Shown one piece after another: positions 1 to 4,618 of a stretch of 5,742 bases of DNA; position 1 is the first letter of the stretch, and each line of letters begins with the position of its first letter. The stretch is from Pseudomonadota bacterium. GTDB lineage: Bacteria; Pseudomonadota; Alphaproteobacteria; Caulobacterales; Caulobacteraceae. The translations under genes and the position numbers were made by a program. The notes under the pieces were generated by a model that made no database searches, was not told where the DNA came from, and saw nothing but the letters and a program-made list of their open reading frames with translations. Location: NCBI GenBank assembly GCA_023416055.1, contig JAEZIH010000197.1, positions 1 through 5,742 on the forward strand, given 5' to 3'.

Positions 1-782
1 GGGCCAATGCGCTGGGCGGACTGCTGGTGCTGGTGCTGGCCGGCATCATGGTCTTCCTCGTCCGTCGCTACGTCGCCGAGGTGGAGGCCGGCCGTGAGGC
101 GCTGGACCGTCTGAACGCCGGACTGGAGGGCGAGGTTCGCGAGCGCACCGCCGAACTGACGCGGGCCCGCGACCGCGCCGAGGCCATGCTCCGCGAGGTC
201 AACCACCGGGTCGGCAATTCGCTGCAGCTGGTCTCCAGCTTCATGTCGCTGCAGCTGCGTCATCTGCAGGACGAGGGGGCGCGGGCCGCCCTGACCGAAT
301 CCCAGGCCCGGATCGAGGCCGTGGCCCATGTCCACCGCCGCCTCTACACCTCGGACGACATGACCTCCGTGGCCATGGACGAATACCTTGAGGGTCTGGT
401 GGCCGAGCTGTCCAAGTCCCTGGCCCCGGCCCGCGGCGGCTCCGCCCCCACGCTTTCCCTCCGCGCGGCCCCGCTGAAGGCCGCCACCGACCGCGCCGTG
501 TCGATCGGGGTCATCGTCACCGAACTGGTCACAAACGCCGTCAAATACGCCTACGGCCCCGGCCGGGCCGGCGAGATCCGCATCTCCCTCGAACCCGCGC
601 CCGAACCCGGCCGCGCGGTGCTTGTCGTCGAGGACGACGGTCCCGGCCTCGGCGACGGCAAGCCCAAGGGGACTGGTCTGGGCGGCCAGATCATTTCGGG
701 CATGGCCTCGGGCCTGCGCACCAGGGTCGAATACGACCCGGACCATGCGGGCGTCCGCGCGCGTCTGGCCTTCGACCTGTGA
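1..782 (+). CDS. Sensor histidine kinase, HisKA_2 type, 5'-truncated by window edge
   Basis: This is the C-terminal part of a membrane-bound sensor kinase; the reading frame is already open at base 3. The first codons encode a hydrophobic transmembrane helix ending in VRRY (about 3-71). A charged signalling helix follows, containing VRERTAEL, a common linker after CHASE3 or similar sensor domains. The phosphoacceptor box reads [11 protein letters not shown], with the likely phosphorylated His at 204-206, and fits HisKA_2. The ATPase domain shows an N box ([10 protein letters not shown], Asn at 534-536), a G1 box (VEDDGPG, about 627-647) and a G2 box (GTGLGG, 669-686). Kinases of this class in alphaproteobacteria often phosphorylate PhyR or single-domain response regulators; that role here is inference. 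No response regulator is in view. The sensor domain lies outside the window, so the stimulus is unknown. An internal GTG at 27 falls inside the membrane helix and is not the real start. Confidence 0.93.
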   Translation, partial: ANALGGLLVLVLAGIMVFLVRRYVAEVEAGREALDRLNAGLEGEVRERTAELTRARDRAEAMLREVNHRVGNSLQLVSSFMSLQLRHLQDEGARAALTESQARIEAVAHVHRRLYTSDDMTSVAMDEYLEGLVAELSKSLAPARGGSAPTLSLRAAPLKAATDRAVSIGVIVTELVTNAVKYAYGPGRAGEIRISLEPAPEPGRAVLVVEDDGPGLGDGKPKGTGLGGQIISGMASGLRTRVEYDPDHAGVRARLAFDL

Positions 783-799
783 CCGCCGCGCGCTAGGCT
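771..799 (+). promoter_or_regulatory. Predicted leaderless promoter of the Nudix gene
   Basis: A -35-like TTCGAC (771-776) and a -10-like GCTAGGCT (hexamer TAGGCT, 794-799) are separated by 17 bp. Position +7 after the hexamer is base 806, the A of the Nudix ATG, so the mRNA would begin at its start codon. No Shine-Dalgarno sequence precedes this ATG, which fits. The -35 overlaps the last codons of the kinase gene. The match to a vegetative consensus is only partial, but the same spacing recurs at other genes in this window. Confidence 0.5.
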
Positions 800-805
800 G
801 CCCCC

Positions 806-1246
806 ATGCTCCAGTTCGGCGATCCCGACCCCTCCCTCGACTACGCCCCGCGGCCGACCGCCTTCGGCCTGGTGATCCGCGACGGCCTGCTGGCCTGCGT
901 TCGGGTCGACCGCGGCGCGGCCAGCTATTGCGACCTGCCCGGCGGGGCGATCGACGCCGGCGAGACCGAGCAGCAGGCCGTGGTCCGCGAGTTTCTCGAA
1001 GAGACCGGCATGACCGTGCGGCCCGTCGTCCGCTTCGCCGAGGCGGCGCAGTTCTTCCGGCGCTCCACGGGCGAGCCCTTCAACAACATCGGCGGCTTCT
1101 GGCAGGCCGAGCAGGTGTCGCTGGACCCCGCCGCCAAGGTCGAGGCCGATCACGAGCTGGTCTGGGTCGAGCCGCATCGCGCCGTCGAGCAGCTGCGCCA
1201 TGACGCCCACGCCTGGGCGGTGGCGGCCTGGCTGCGCCGCCGCTAG
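806..1246 (+). CDS. Nudix hydrolase
   Basis: The 146-residue protein carries a complete Nudix box (G-x5-E-x7-REUxEExGU) at residues 47-69: Gly47, Glu53, then REFLEETGM at 61-69, with Glu65 and Glu66 as expected metal-binding residues. Nudix enzymes hydrolyse nucleoside diphosphates linked to another group (damaged dNTPs, dinucleotide polyphosphates, sugar nucleotides). Which substrate applies here cannot be told. The length is normal for a single-domain cytosolic member, with a beta strand before the box (TAFGLVIRDGLLACVRV) and a C-terminal helix ending WLRRR. It starts 23 bp after the kinase stop. ATG 806 is chosen because conserved sequence begins soon after it and a -10-like element lies exactly 12 nt upstream. 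Co-transcription with the kinase is possible but unproven. Confidence 0.93.
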   Translation: MLQFGDPDPSLDYAPRPTAFGLVIRDGLLACVRVDRGAASYCDLPGGAIDAGETEQQAVVREFLEETGMTVRPVVRFAEAAQFFRRSTGEPFNNIGGFWQAEQVSLDPAAKVEADHELVWVEPHRAVEQLRHDAHAWAVAAWLRRR

Positions 1247-1261
1247 GCGGCAAGCGCCGCC
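1236..1261 (+). terminator. Alternating GCCGCC/GGCGGC hairpins at the Nudix stop codon
   Basis: Three 6-mers follow each other: GCCGCC (1236-1241), GGCGGC (1246-1251) and GCCGCC (1256-1261). The middle one can pair with either neighbour, giving two mutually exclusive 6-bp hairpins with 4-nt loops (GCTA or AAGC). The Nudix stop codon TAG (1244-1246) lies at their junction. The 3' hairpin could help end or stabilise the transcript, but no T tract follows, so an intrinsic terminator is weakly supported. Such repeats also arise easily in GC-rich DNA. Confidence 0.3.
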
Positions 1262-1265
1262 GTAC

Positions 1266-1291
1266 GGAACATCCGGGCGGCCCCGCCCGCT
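1266..1291 (+). promoter_or_regulatory. Possible EcfG-type stress promoter of csbD
   Basis: GGAAC at 1266-1270 is followed after 17 bp by CGCT at 1288-1291. The known EcfG (general stress sigma factor) promoter of alphaproteobacteria is GGAAC-N16/17-CGTT, so the -35 is exact and the -10 has one mismatch. Transcription would start near 1298, giving a leader of about 40 nt with a Shine-Dalgarno site. CsbD-family genes are frequent stress-regulon members, which supports the call. Against it, GGAAC occurs several times by chance inside coding sequence here. The spacer holds an inverted repeat that could instead be a terminator. Confidence 0.5.
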
Positions 1292-1293
1292 TT
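1275..1293 (+). terminator. Short GC inverted repeat followed by GCTTT
   Basis: GGGCGG (1275-1280) and CCGCCC (1283-1288) form an inverted repeat with a 2-nt centre. As RNA this would be a 5-bp stem with a 4-nt loop, followed by GCTTT (1289-1293). It could weakly terminate the Nudix transcript. It fills most of the spacer of the proposed csbD promoter, so it may be an operator, a terminator, or only base composition. Confidence 0.25.
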
Positions 1294-1301
1294 GCTGTCC
1301 C

Positions 1302-1318
1302 GCCGCCGGTCAGGCGGC
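1302..1318 (+). promoter_or_regulatory. Hairpin in the csbD leader, just upstream of the ribosome binding site
   Basis: GCCGCC (1302-1307) can pair with GGCGGC (1313-1318) around a 5-nt loop, GGTCA. If transcription starts near 1298, this hairpin would sit at the very 5' end of the mRNA, ending 6 nt before the Shine-Dalgarno site. A 5' stem of this kind usually stabilises an mRNA, and the site itself stays free. Function is inferred only from the geometry. Confidence 0.35.
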
Positions 1319-1324
1319 TTCAGC

Positions 1325-1330
1325 AGGAGA
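1325..1330 (+). promoter_or_regulatory. Ribosome binding site of csbD
   Basis: AGGAGA lies 6 nt before ATG 1337. It decides the start: an upstream in-frame non-ATG start at 1292 would add a basic, non-conserved stretch and ignore this site. Confidence 0.85.
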
Positions 1331-1336
1331 CGGATT

Positions 1337-1519
1337 ATGCCCGATCACGATCGCATCGAAGGCGCCGCCAAGAACATGGGCGGCAAGGTCAAGGAAGCCG
1401 CGGGCGACCTGACCGGCGACCAGAAGATGAAAGCCGAAGGCAAGGCCGACCAGATGGAAGGCAAGGTCCAGAACACTGTCGGCGGCGTCAAGGACACCCT
1501 GCGCGACCACCGCAACTGA
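1337..1519 (+). CDS. CsbD-family stress protein
   Basis: This small, very hydrophilic protein of 60 residues shows the CsbD-family pattern: DRIEGAAKNMGGKVKEAAGDLTGD (residues 5-28), then a second, similar repeat, KAEGKADQMEGKVQNTVGGVKD (32-53). It is rich in Lys, Gly, Ala and acidic residues, has no cysteine and no membrane segment, and has the usual family length. The molecular role of CsbD proteins is not established; they are known as abundant general-stress proteins (sigma-B dependent in Bacillus, commonly stress-induced in alphaproteobacteria). The start at ATG 1337 is set by the Shine-Dalgarno site. A possible EcfG-type promoter lies upstream. The gene converges on the secreted-protein gene, with only 3 bp between the stop codons. 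Confidence 0.92.
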   Translation: MPDHDRIEGAAKNMGGKVKEAAGDLTGDQKMKAEGKADQMEGKVQNTVGGVKDTLRDHRN

Positions 1520-1530
1520 CGATCAGTCGC
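1512..1530. repeat. Inverted repeat spanning two convergent stop codons
   Basis: ACTGA (1515-1519) and TCAGT (1523-1527) flank a CGA centre, with two further outer G-C pairs (1512/1530 and 1513/1529) beyond one mismatch. The left arm contains the csbD TGA stop and the right arm the complementary-strand TGA stop, so the site is nearly symmetrical for both transcripts. It could form a weak hairpin at the 3' end of either mRNA. It lacks a T tract and is too weak to call a bidirectional terminator with confidence. Confidence 0.35.
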
Positions 1531-2029
1531 CGCCGCCGAGGCGGAAGGTGAGGCCCTCTTCGGACGGCTTGCCGCCGTCGGCGGGGCGGCACTCCTCGAC
1601 CCAGGCGACGCCCCCCTCGCGCTGCGCGCGGGGGCGGGTTTCGCATGTCCGGTCAACCAGCCGCGGCGTGCTGAGGCCGGGTCGGGACGGCGCCCCGCAC
1701 TGCAGGGCGTAACGGTCGCCGGCGGCCTCCTGCCGGCACTGTTCGCCGGCGTCGCCGCCCGCCATGCCCGGCGGCAGGACGGCACCCGGATCCATGGCCA
1801 GGGCGGCGCGGACGCGGGCCTGGCAGGCCTCGAGGCTTTCGTTGGCCCGCCGCATAAGGGGGCTGCATTCCGACCGCTCGTAGCCGTAGGGATCGGCGCG
1901 CGCCCAGTCCGGAACGGTCGGGGCGGCCGGCGCGGGGACGATGGGTTGCGCGGGCGGGGCGGGCTCCTGCCACACGGCCTGGCCGGCGGCGGCCTGCTGC
2001 AGGATCACGGCGGCGACGAGAGCGAGCAT
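1523..2029 (-). CDS. Small secreted six-cysteine protein of unknown function
   Basis: I do not recognise this family. With the chosen ATG at 2029 it has 168 residues. They begin with a hydrophobic stretch (residues 2-18, MLALVAAVIL...AAAGQA) that looks like a signal peptide, with cleavage likely after the AxA-like GQA. A Pro/Ala-rich linker follows (22-40), then a domain with six cysteines (55, 69, 98, 111, 129, 147), an even number compatible with three disulfides in the periplasm. The tail is Gly-rich. The start is decided by a perfect AGGAGG 5 nt upstream. A longer frame open to 2215 overlaps the VWA gene and lacks the signal peptide at its end, so I reject it. It is the last gene of the proposed minus-strand operon, 35 bp after VWA. 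A separately acting envelope protein is as likely as a partner of VWA. Confidence 0.75.
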   Translation of the reverse strand: MLALVAAVILQQAAAGQAVWQEPAPPAQPIVPAPAAPTVPDWARADPYGYERSECSPLMRRANESLEACQARVRAALAMDPGAVLPPGMAGGDAGEQCRQEAAGDRYALQCGAPSRPGLSTPRLVDRTCETRPRAQREGGVAWVEECRPADGGKPSEEGLTFRLGGGD

Positions 2030-2034
2030 GGCGA

Positions 2035-2040
2035 CCTCCT
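2035..2040 (-). promoter_or_regulatory. Strong ribosome binding site of the secreted protein
   Basis: On the minus strand AGGAGG is followed by 5 nt (TCGCC) and ATG 2029. This full anti-Shine-Dalgarno match is the strongest such site in the window. It fixes the start at the signal peptide and suggests efficient translation as a downstream operon gene. Confidence 0.88.
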
Positions 2041-2064
2041 GAAACACTCGCCGTGGAAACTGGC

Positions 2065-3255
2065 CTATTTGGCGAGCGCCCGCATCGCCTGCTCCAGCCC
2101 TTCCAGCGTCAGGGGGTACATCCGCTCGTCGACCAGCTCGCGGATCATGCCGACGGACGGGGAATATCCCCAGTACCGCTCGGGCGCCGGATTCAGCCAA
2201 GCCACCCGGTCCCACTGCTGCGTCGCCCGCTTCAGCCAGACCGCCCCGGCCTCCTCGTTCCAGTGCTCGACCGAACCGCCGGGCATGGTCACCTCATAGG
2301 GGCTCATGGTGGCGTCGCCGACGAAGACGGCGCGCCAGTCGGCCGGGTATTTGTGCAGCAGATCCCAGGTCGGGATTTTCTCGCTGTGCCGCCGCCGGTT
2401 GTCCTTCCACACTCCCTCGTAGAGGCAGTTGTGGAAGTAGAAGAACTCCAGGTTCCTGAACTCGGTGCGGGCGGCCGAGAACAGCTCCTCGCAAGTCTTC
2501 ACATGGGCGTCCATCGAGCCGCCGATGTCGAGGAACAGCAGCACCTTGATGGTGTTGCGCCGCTCCGGCCGCATGTGGATGTCCAGCCAGCCCTGCCGCG
2601 CCGTGCCGTCGATGGTGGCGTCCATGTCCAGCTCTTCGGCCGCGCCCTGCCGGGCGAACCGCCGCAGCCGGCGCAGCGCCACCTTGATGTTGCGCGTGCC
2701 CAGTTCGACGCTGTCGTCGAGGTTCCGGTACTCGCGCTTCTCCCACACCTTGACCGCGCGACCGTGTCGTCCCGGCCCGCCGATGCGCACGCCCTCGGGG
2801 TTGTAGCCGCCGTGGCCGAACGGGCTGGTCCCGCCCGTGCCGATCCACTTGTTTCCACCCTGGTGGCGCTCCTTCTGCTCCTCAAGCCGCTGCTTCAGCG
2901 TCTCCATCAGCTTGTCGAAGCCGCCCAGCGCCTCGATCTGCGCCTTCTCCTCGTCGGTCAGGTATTTCTCGGTCAGCAGCCGCAGCCAGTCCTCGGGGAT
3001 GTCGGCGGTCAGGTCCTCGCCCGCCCCCACGGTCTCGACGCCGGCGAACACCTTGCCGAACACCTGGTCGAAGCGGTCGTAGTGCTTCTCGTCCTTGACC
3101 AGCACGGCCCGGGACAGGTGGTAGAAGTCCTCGACCTTCCCGCCGGCCACGCCCCCGAGAACGCCCTTGTCCATGGCCTCCATCAGATGGAGCCATTCCT
3201 TCATCGACACGGGCACTTTCGCGTCGCGCAGGGCGGTGAAGAAGGGGAGGAGCAT
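2065..3255 (-). CDS. CoxE-like VWA domain protein
   Basis: The 396-residue protein matches, by recognition, the CoxE-like von Willebrand A family (I believe COG3825). The N-terminal half is helical (about 1-130). A Gly-rich conserved linker follows (GTGGTSPFGHGGYNPEG, 139-155), and the VWA domain runs from about 235. The metal-site (MIDAS) motif is DIGGS at 243-247, so the first serine of the usual DxSxS is glycine. VGDATMSPYE (312-321) holds the second acidic site, Asp314. No signal peptide is seen, so it is probably cytosolic. CoxE-type VWA proteins usually work with a MoxR AAA+ ATPase in maturing or remodelling protein complexes; none is in the window. It begins 12 bp after DUF72, in the same frame. 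ATG 3255 has a weak AGGG 7 nt upstream and also a -10-like TAGGGT at the leaderless distance. Confidence 0.93.
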   Translation of the reverse strand: MLLPFFTALRDAKVPVSMKEWLHLMEAMDKGVLGGVAGGKVEDFYHLSRAVLVKDEKHYDRFDQVFGKVFAGVETVGAGEDLTADIPEDWLRLLTEKYLTDEEKAQIEALGGFDKLMETLKQRLEEQKERHQGGNKWIGTGGTSPFGHGGYNPEGVRIGGPGRHGRAVKVWEKREYRNLDDSVELGTRNIKVALRRLRRFARQGAAEELDMDATIDGTARQGWLDIHMRPERRNTIKVLLFLDIGGSMDAHVKTCEELFSAARTEFRNLEFFYFHNCLYEGVWKDNRRRHSEKIPTWDLLHKYPADWRAVFVGDATMSPYEVTMPGGSVEHWNEEAGAVWLKRATQQWDRVAWLNPAPERYWGYSPSVGMIRELVDERMYPLTLEGLEQAMRALAK

Positions 3256-3261
3256 GGGGCG

Positions 3262-3290
3262 ACCCTATCAGGCCTCGTCCAGCAGCCCAA
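3262..3290 (-). promoter_or_regulatory. Possible internal promoter or weak RBS before VWA
   Basis: On the minus strand TTGGGC (3290-3285) and TAGGGT (3267-3262) are 17 bp apart, and +7 falls on the A of ATG 3255. The hexamer overlaps the tandem stops TGA-TAG of DUF72. The same bases contain AGGG (3266-3263), which could serve as a weak Shine-Dalgarno site in a DUF72-VWA mRNA. The two readings are not separable from sequence. Confidence 0.35.
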
Positions 3291-3993
3291 TCAGCTGTTC
3301 CGCGTCCGCCGGCGCGGCGCTCTTGATGTCGTTGTCGAAGTACACGACCACCTCCCGATCCTTCCGCCATCGCCGGATCGCCCTGGCCCAGTCCTTCAGC
3401 GCCGCCTCGCCGTAGCGGCCGTGGTAGCGCCCGCCCGGGCCGTGGCCGCGCAGGTAGATGAAGTCCGCCGTCCCCTCCCAGGGGGCCGGGGCGTGGTGGT
3501 GGTCCGAGATGCACAGGGCCACGTTGCGGCGCTTCAGCATCTCCAGCACCTCGTCGGCGTACCAGCCGGGATGGCGGAACTCGATGCTGTAGCGACGGCC
3601 CTCCGGCAGGGCGTCCAGCAGGCCCTGCAGCCGCTCGTCGTTGCGGTGCAGGTTGGGCGGCAGCTGGAACAGGATCGGCCCCAGCTTCGGCCCCAGTCCC
3701 CGCGCCCGCTCGAACATGTAGGCGAGCGGCTCGACCGGGTCCTTCAGCTTCTTGTTGTGGGTCAGGAAGCGCGAGGCCTTCCAGGCGAAGACGAAATCGT
3801 CAGGCGTCTGCTCGCGCCAGCCGGCCACGGCCGCCTCGGTCGGCATGCGGTAGAAGCTGGCGTTGATCTCCAGGGTGCGGAACCGGCGGGAGATGTAGTC
3901 AAGGCGATCCTTCGCCTTCACCTCGTCCGGATAGAAGGGGCCGTTCCAGTCCCTGTAGGCCCAGCCGGAGGTGCCGATGCGGACGTCGTGCAT
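3268..3993 (-). CDS. DUF72 (YecE-like) protein
   Basis: The 241-residue protein has the DUF72 signature set: GTSGW (7-11), FYP (20-22), LEINASFYRMP (41-51), FQLPP (109-113), IEFRHPGW (137-144) and YFDND (218-222). The fold is a TIM barrel; the biochemical function of the family is not established. The length is usual and no membrane or signal segment is seen. It starts 34 bp after the GNAT stop and ends 12 bp before VWA, so it is probably the second gene of the operon. ATG 3993 is supported because the GTSGW strand normally lies very near the N terminus. There is no Shine-Dalgarno site. GCTAGGCG lies 9 nt upstream, and a GGAAC-N16-CGCT pattern precedes it. Confidence 0.93.
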   Translation of the reverse strand: MHDVRIGTSGWAYRDWNGPFYPDEVKAKDRLDYISRRFRTLEINASFYRMPTEAAVAGWREQTPDDFVFAWKASRFLTHNKKLKDPVEPLAYMFERARGLGPKLGPILFQLPPNLHRNDERLQGLLDALPEGRRYSIEFRHPGWYADEVLEMLKRRNVALCISDHHHAPAPWEGTADFIYLRGHGPGGRYHGRYGEAALKDWARAIRRWRKDREVVVYFDNDIKSAAPADAEQLIGLLDEA

Positions 3994-3996
3994 CCC

Positions 3997-4026
3997 CGCC
4001 TAGCGCGGCGCTGCGACGGCGGTTCC
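3997..4026 (-). promoter_or_regulatory. Possible promoter before DUF72, EcfG-like or leaderless
   Basis: On the minus strand GGAACC (4026-4021) lies just after the GNAT stop. GGAAC is followed after 16 bp by CGCT (4005-4002), the same one-mismatch EcfG form seen before csbD. The -10 also reads GCTAGGCG (TAGGCG, 4002-3997), like the Nudix promoter, but only 9 nt before ATG and with no vegetative -35 at 17 bp. Transcription would begin at or very near the start codon. Read-through from GNAT is an alternative. Confidence 0.35.
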
Positions 4027-4027
4027 G

Positions 4028-4555
4028 TTACCCCCGCCGCAGGATGAACTCGTCGTCCAGCCACCGGCCGACCGGGTACTGGTACTCCCCGGCCTTCTCG
4101 AAGCCGTGCGCCGCATACAGCTTCTGCGCCTTCAGGTTGCCGCTCCACACGCCGATCCACAGCGGCCCGTCGCCGTTGGCCTCCATCCAGTCTAGGGCCA
4201 CGGCCAGAAGCCTGGTGCCCAGTCCCAGGCCCTGGGCGGCCTTCGATACGTACAGCCGGCGCAGTTCGGCGTGGCTGGGCCGTCCGTCCGGGTGGGGCAG
4301 GGTGTTCGGTCCGGCGTTGGCGAAGGCCAGCAGCTCGCCCTCCCGCTCGGCCACCCACCACGCCGCCCCCGGCTCGGCCAGCTTCCCCCGGATCGTCTCG
4401 AGGCTGAAGCTGCGGTCGAGGAAATCGGCCAGGTCCTCGGCGGGGTAGGGGATGCCGAAGCCGGTGACGAAGGTGTCGATGAAGGTCTGCCGTCCCAGCT
4501 CGCCCAGGGCGGCGGCGTCGGCCTCTATGGCGGGGCGGATCAGGGCGTCGGTCAT
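4028..4555 (-). CDS. GNAT-family N-acetyltransferase
   Basis: The 175-residue protein is a single GNAT domain. Motif A is clear: LRRLYVSKAAQGLGLGTRLL (98-117), whose QGLGLG (108-113) binds the acetyl-CoA pyrophosphate. Motif B follows as NLKAQKLYAAHGF (140-152), with Tyr147 at the usual general-acid position. The length is normal for a stand-alone GNAT. The family transfers acetyl from acetyl-CoA to small amines, antibiotics, amino acids or protein N termini and lysines; the acceptor here is unknown. ATG 4555 begins MTDALIRPAIEAD, the expected first strand. There is no Shine-Dalgarno site, and a -10-like TAGGCG lies exactly 12 nt upstream. It is first in the minus-strand operon and diverges from the deacetylase gene. 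Confidence 0.93.
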   Translation of the reverse strand: MTDALIRPAIEADAAALGELGRQTFIDTFVTGFGIPYPAEDLADFLDRSFSLETIRGKLAEPGAAWWVAEREGELLAFANAGPNTLPHPDGRPSHAELRRLYVSKAAQGLGLGTRLLAVALDWMEANGDGPLWIGVWSGNLKAQKLYAAHGFEKAGEYQYPVGRWLDDEFILRRG

Positions 4556-4561
4556 GCCCCG

Positions 4562-4590
4562 CGCCTACCCCTTCGATCCGGGCGCGACAA
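4562..4590 (-). promoter_or_regulatory. Predicted leaderless promoter of the GNAT operon
   Basis: On the minus strand -35 TTGTCG (4590-4585) and -10 TAGGCG (4567-4562) are 17 bp apart, and the expected start point is the A of ATG 4555. The -35 is the best match to a vegetative element in the window (5 of 6 to TTGACG). It overlaps the predicted -35 of the divergent deacetylase promoter. Confidence 0.55.
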
Positions 4591-4596
4591 GCGCCC
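4580..4596. repeat. Inverted repeat centred on the divergent promoters
   Basis: GGGCGC (4580-4585) and GCGCCC (4591-4596) flank GACAA. The centre (4588) is almost the midpoint of the 63-bp intergenic region, and the repeat covers both predicted -35 elements. It could be an operator for a dimeric regulator controlling both directions. A 6-bp GC-only repeat is also not rare by chance in such DNA. Confidence 0.35.
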
Positions 4597-4612
4597 CGGG
4601 CGGGCATAATCT
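4584..4612 (+). promoter_or_regulatory. Predicted leaderless promoter of the deacetylase gene
   Basis: GCGACA (4584-4589, 4 of 6 to TTGACA) is 17 bp from TAATCT (4607-4612); the overlapping CATAAT (4605-4610) is an alternative -10 with 15-bp spacing. With TAATCT, +7 is the G of GTG 4619. No Shine-Dalgarno site precedes this start, which supports a leaderless mRNA. Confidence 0.5.
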
Positions 4613-4618
4613 GGCCGG

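Noticed and set aside
622..1203. A 193-codon plus-strand frame overlapping kinase and Nudix
   Set aside because: It is an Arg/Pro/Ala-rich out-of-frame reading of two well-supported genes.
551..1210. A 219-codon minus-strand frame opposite the kinase end and the Nudix gene
   Set aside because: The plus strand has the intact G2 box of the kinase and a perfect Nudix box; the minus product resembles nothing and spans two real genes.
1292..1336. A 15-codon N-terminal extension of the CsbD protein
   Set aside because: The start would be a non-ATG codon, the added residues are basic and non-conserved, and AGGAGA is placed correctly for ATG 1337.
2030..2215. A 62-residue N-terminal extension of the secreted protein
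   Set aside because: It would overlap the end of VWA and bury the signal peptide; AGGAGG directly precedes ATG 2029.
2450..3890. Further GGAAC or GGAACC sites on both strands inside VWA and DUF72
   Set aside because: They lie within coding sequence, with no gene start at a fitting distance; they show that the motif occurs by chance and lower confidence in the two intergenic sites.
2053..4047. A 664-codon open frame on the plus strand opposite VWA and DUF72
   Set aside because: It is in exact codon register with the two minus-strand genes, so it could only be broken by sense codons TTA, CTA or TCA, which are rare in GC-rich genes. Its product is low-complexity, while the minus strand carries clear family motifs.
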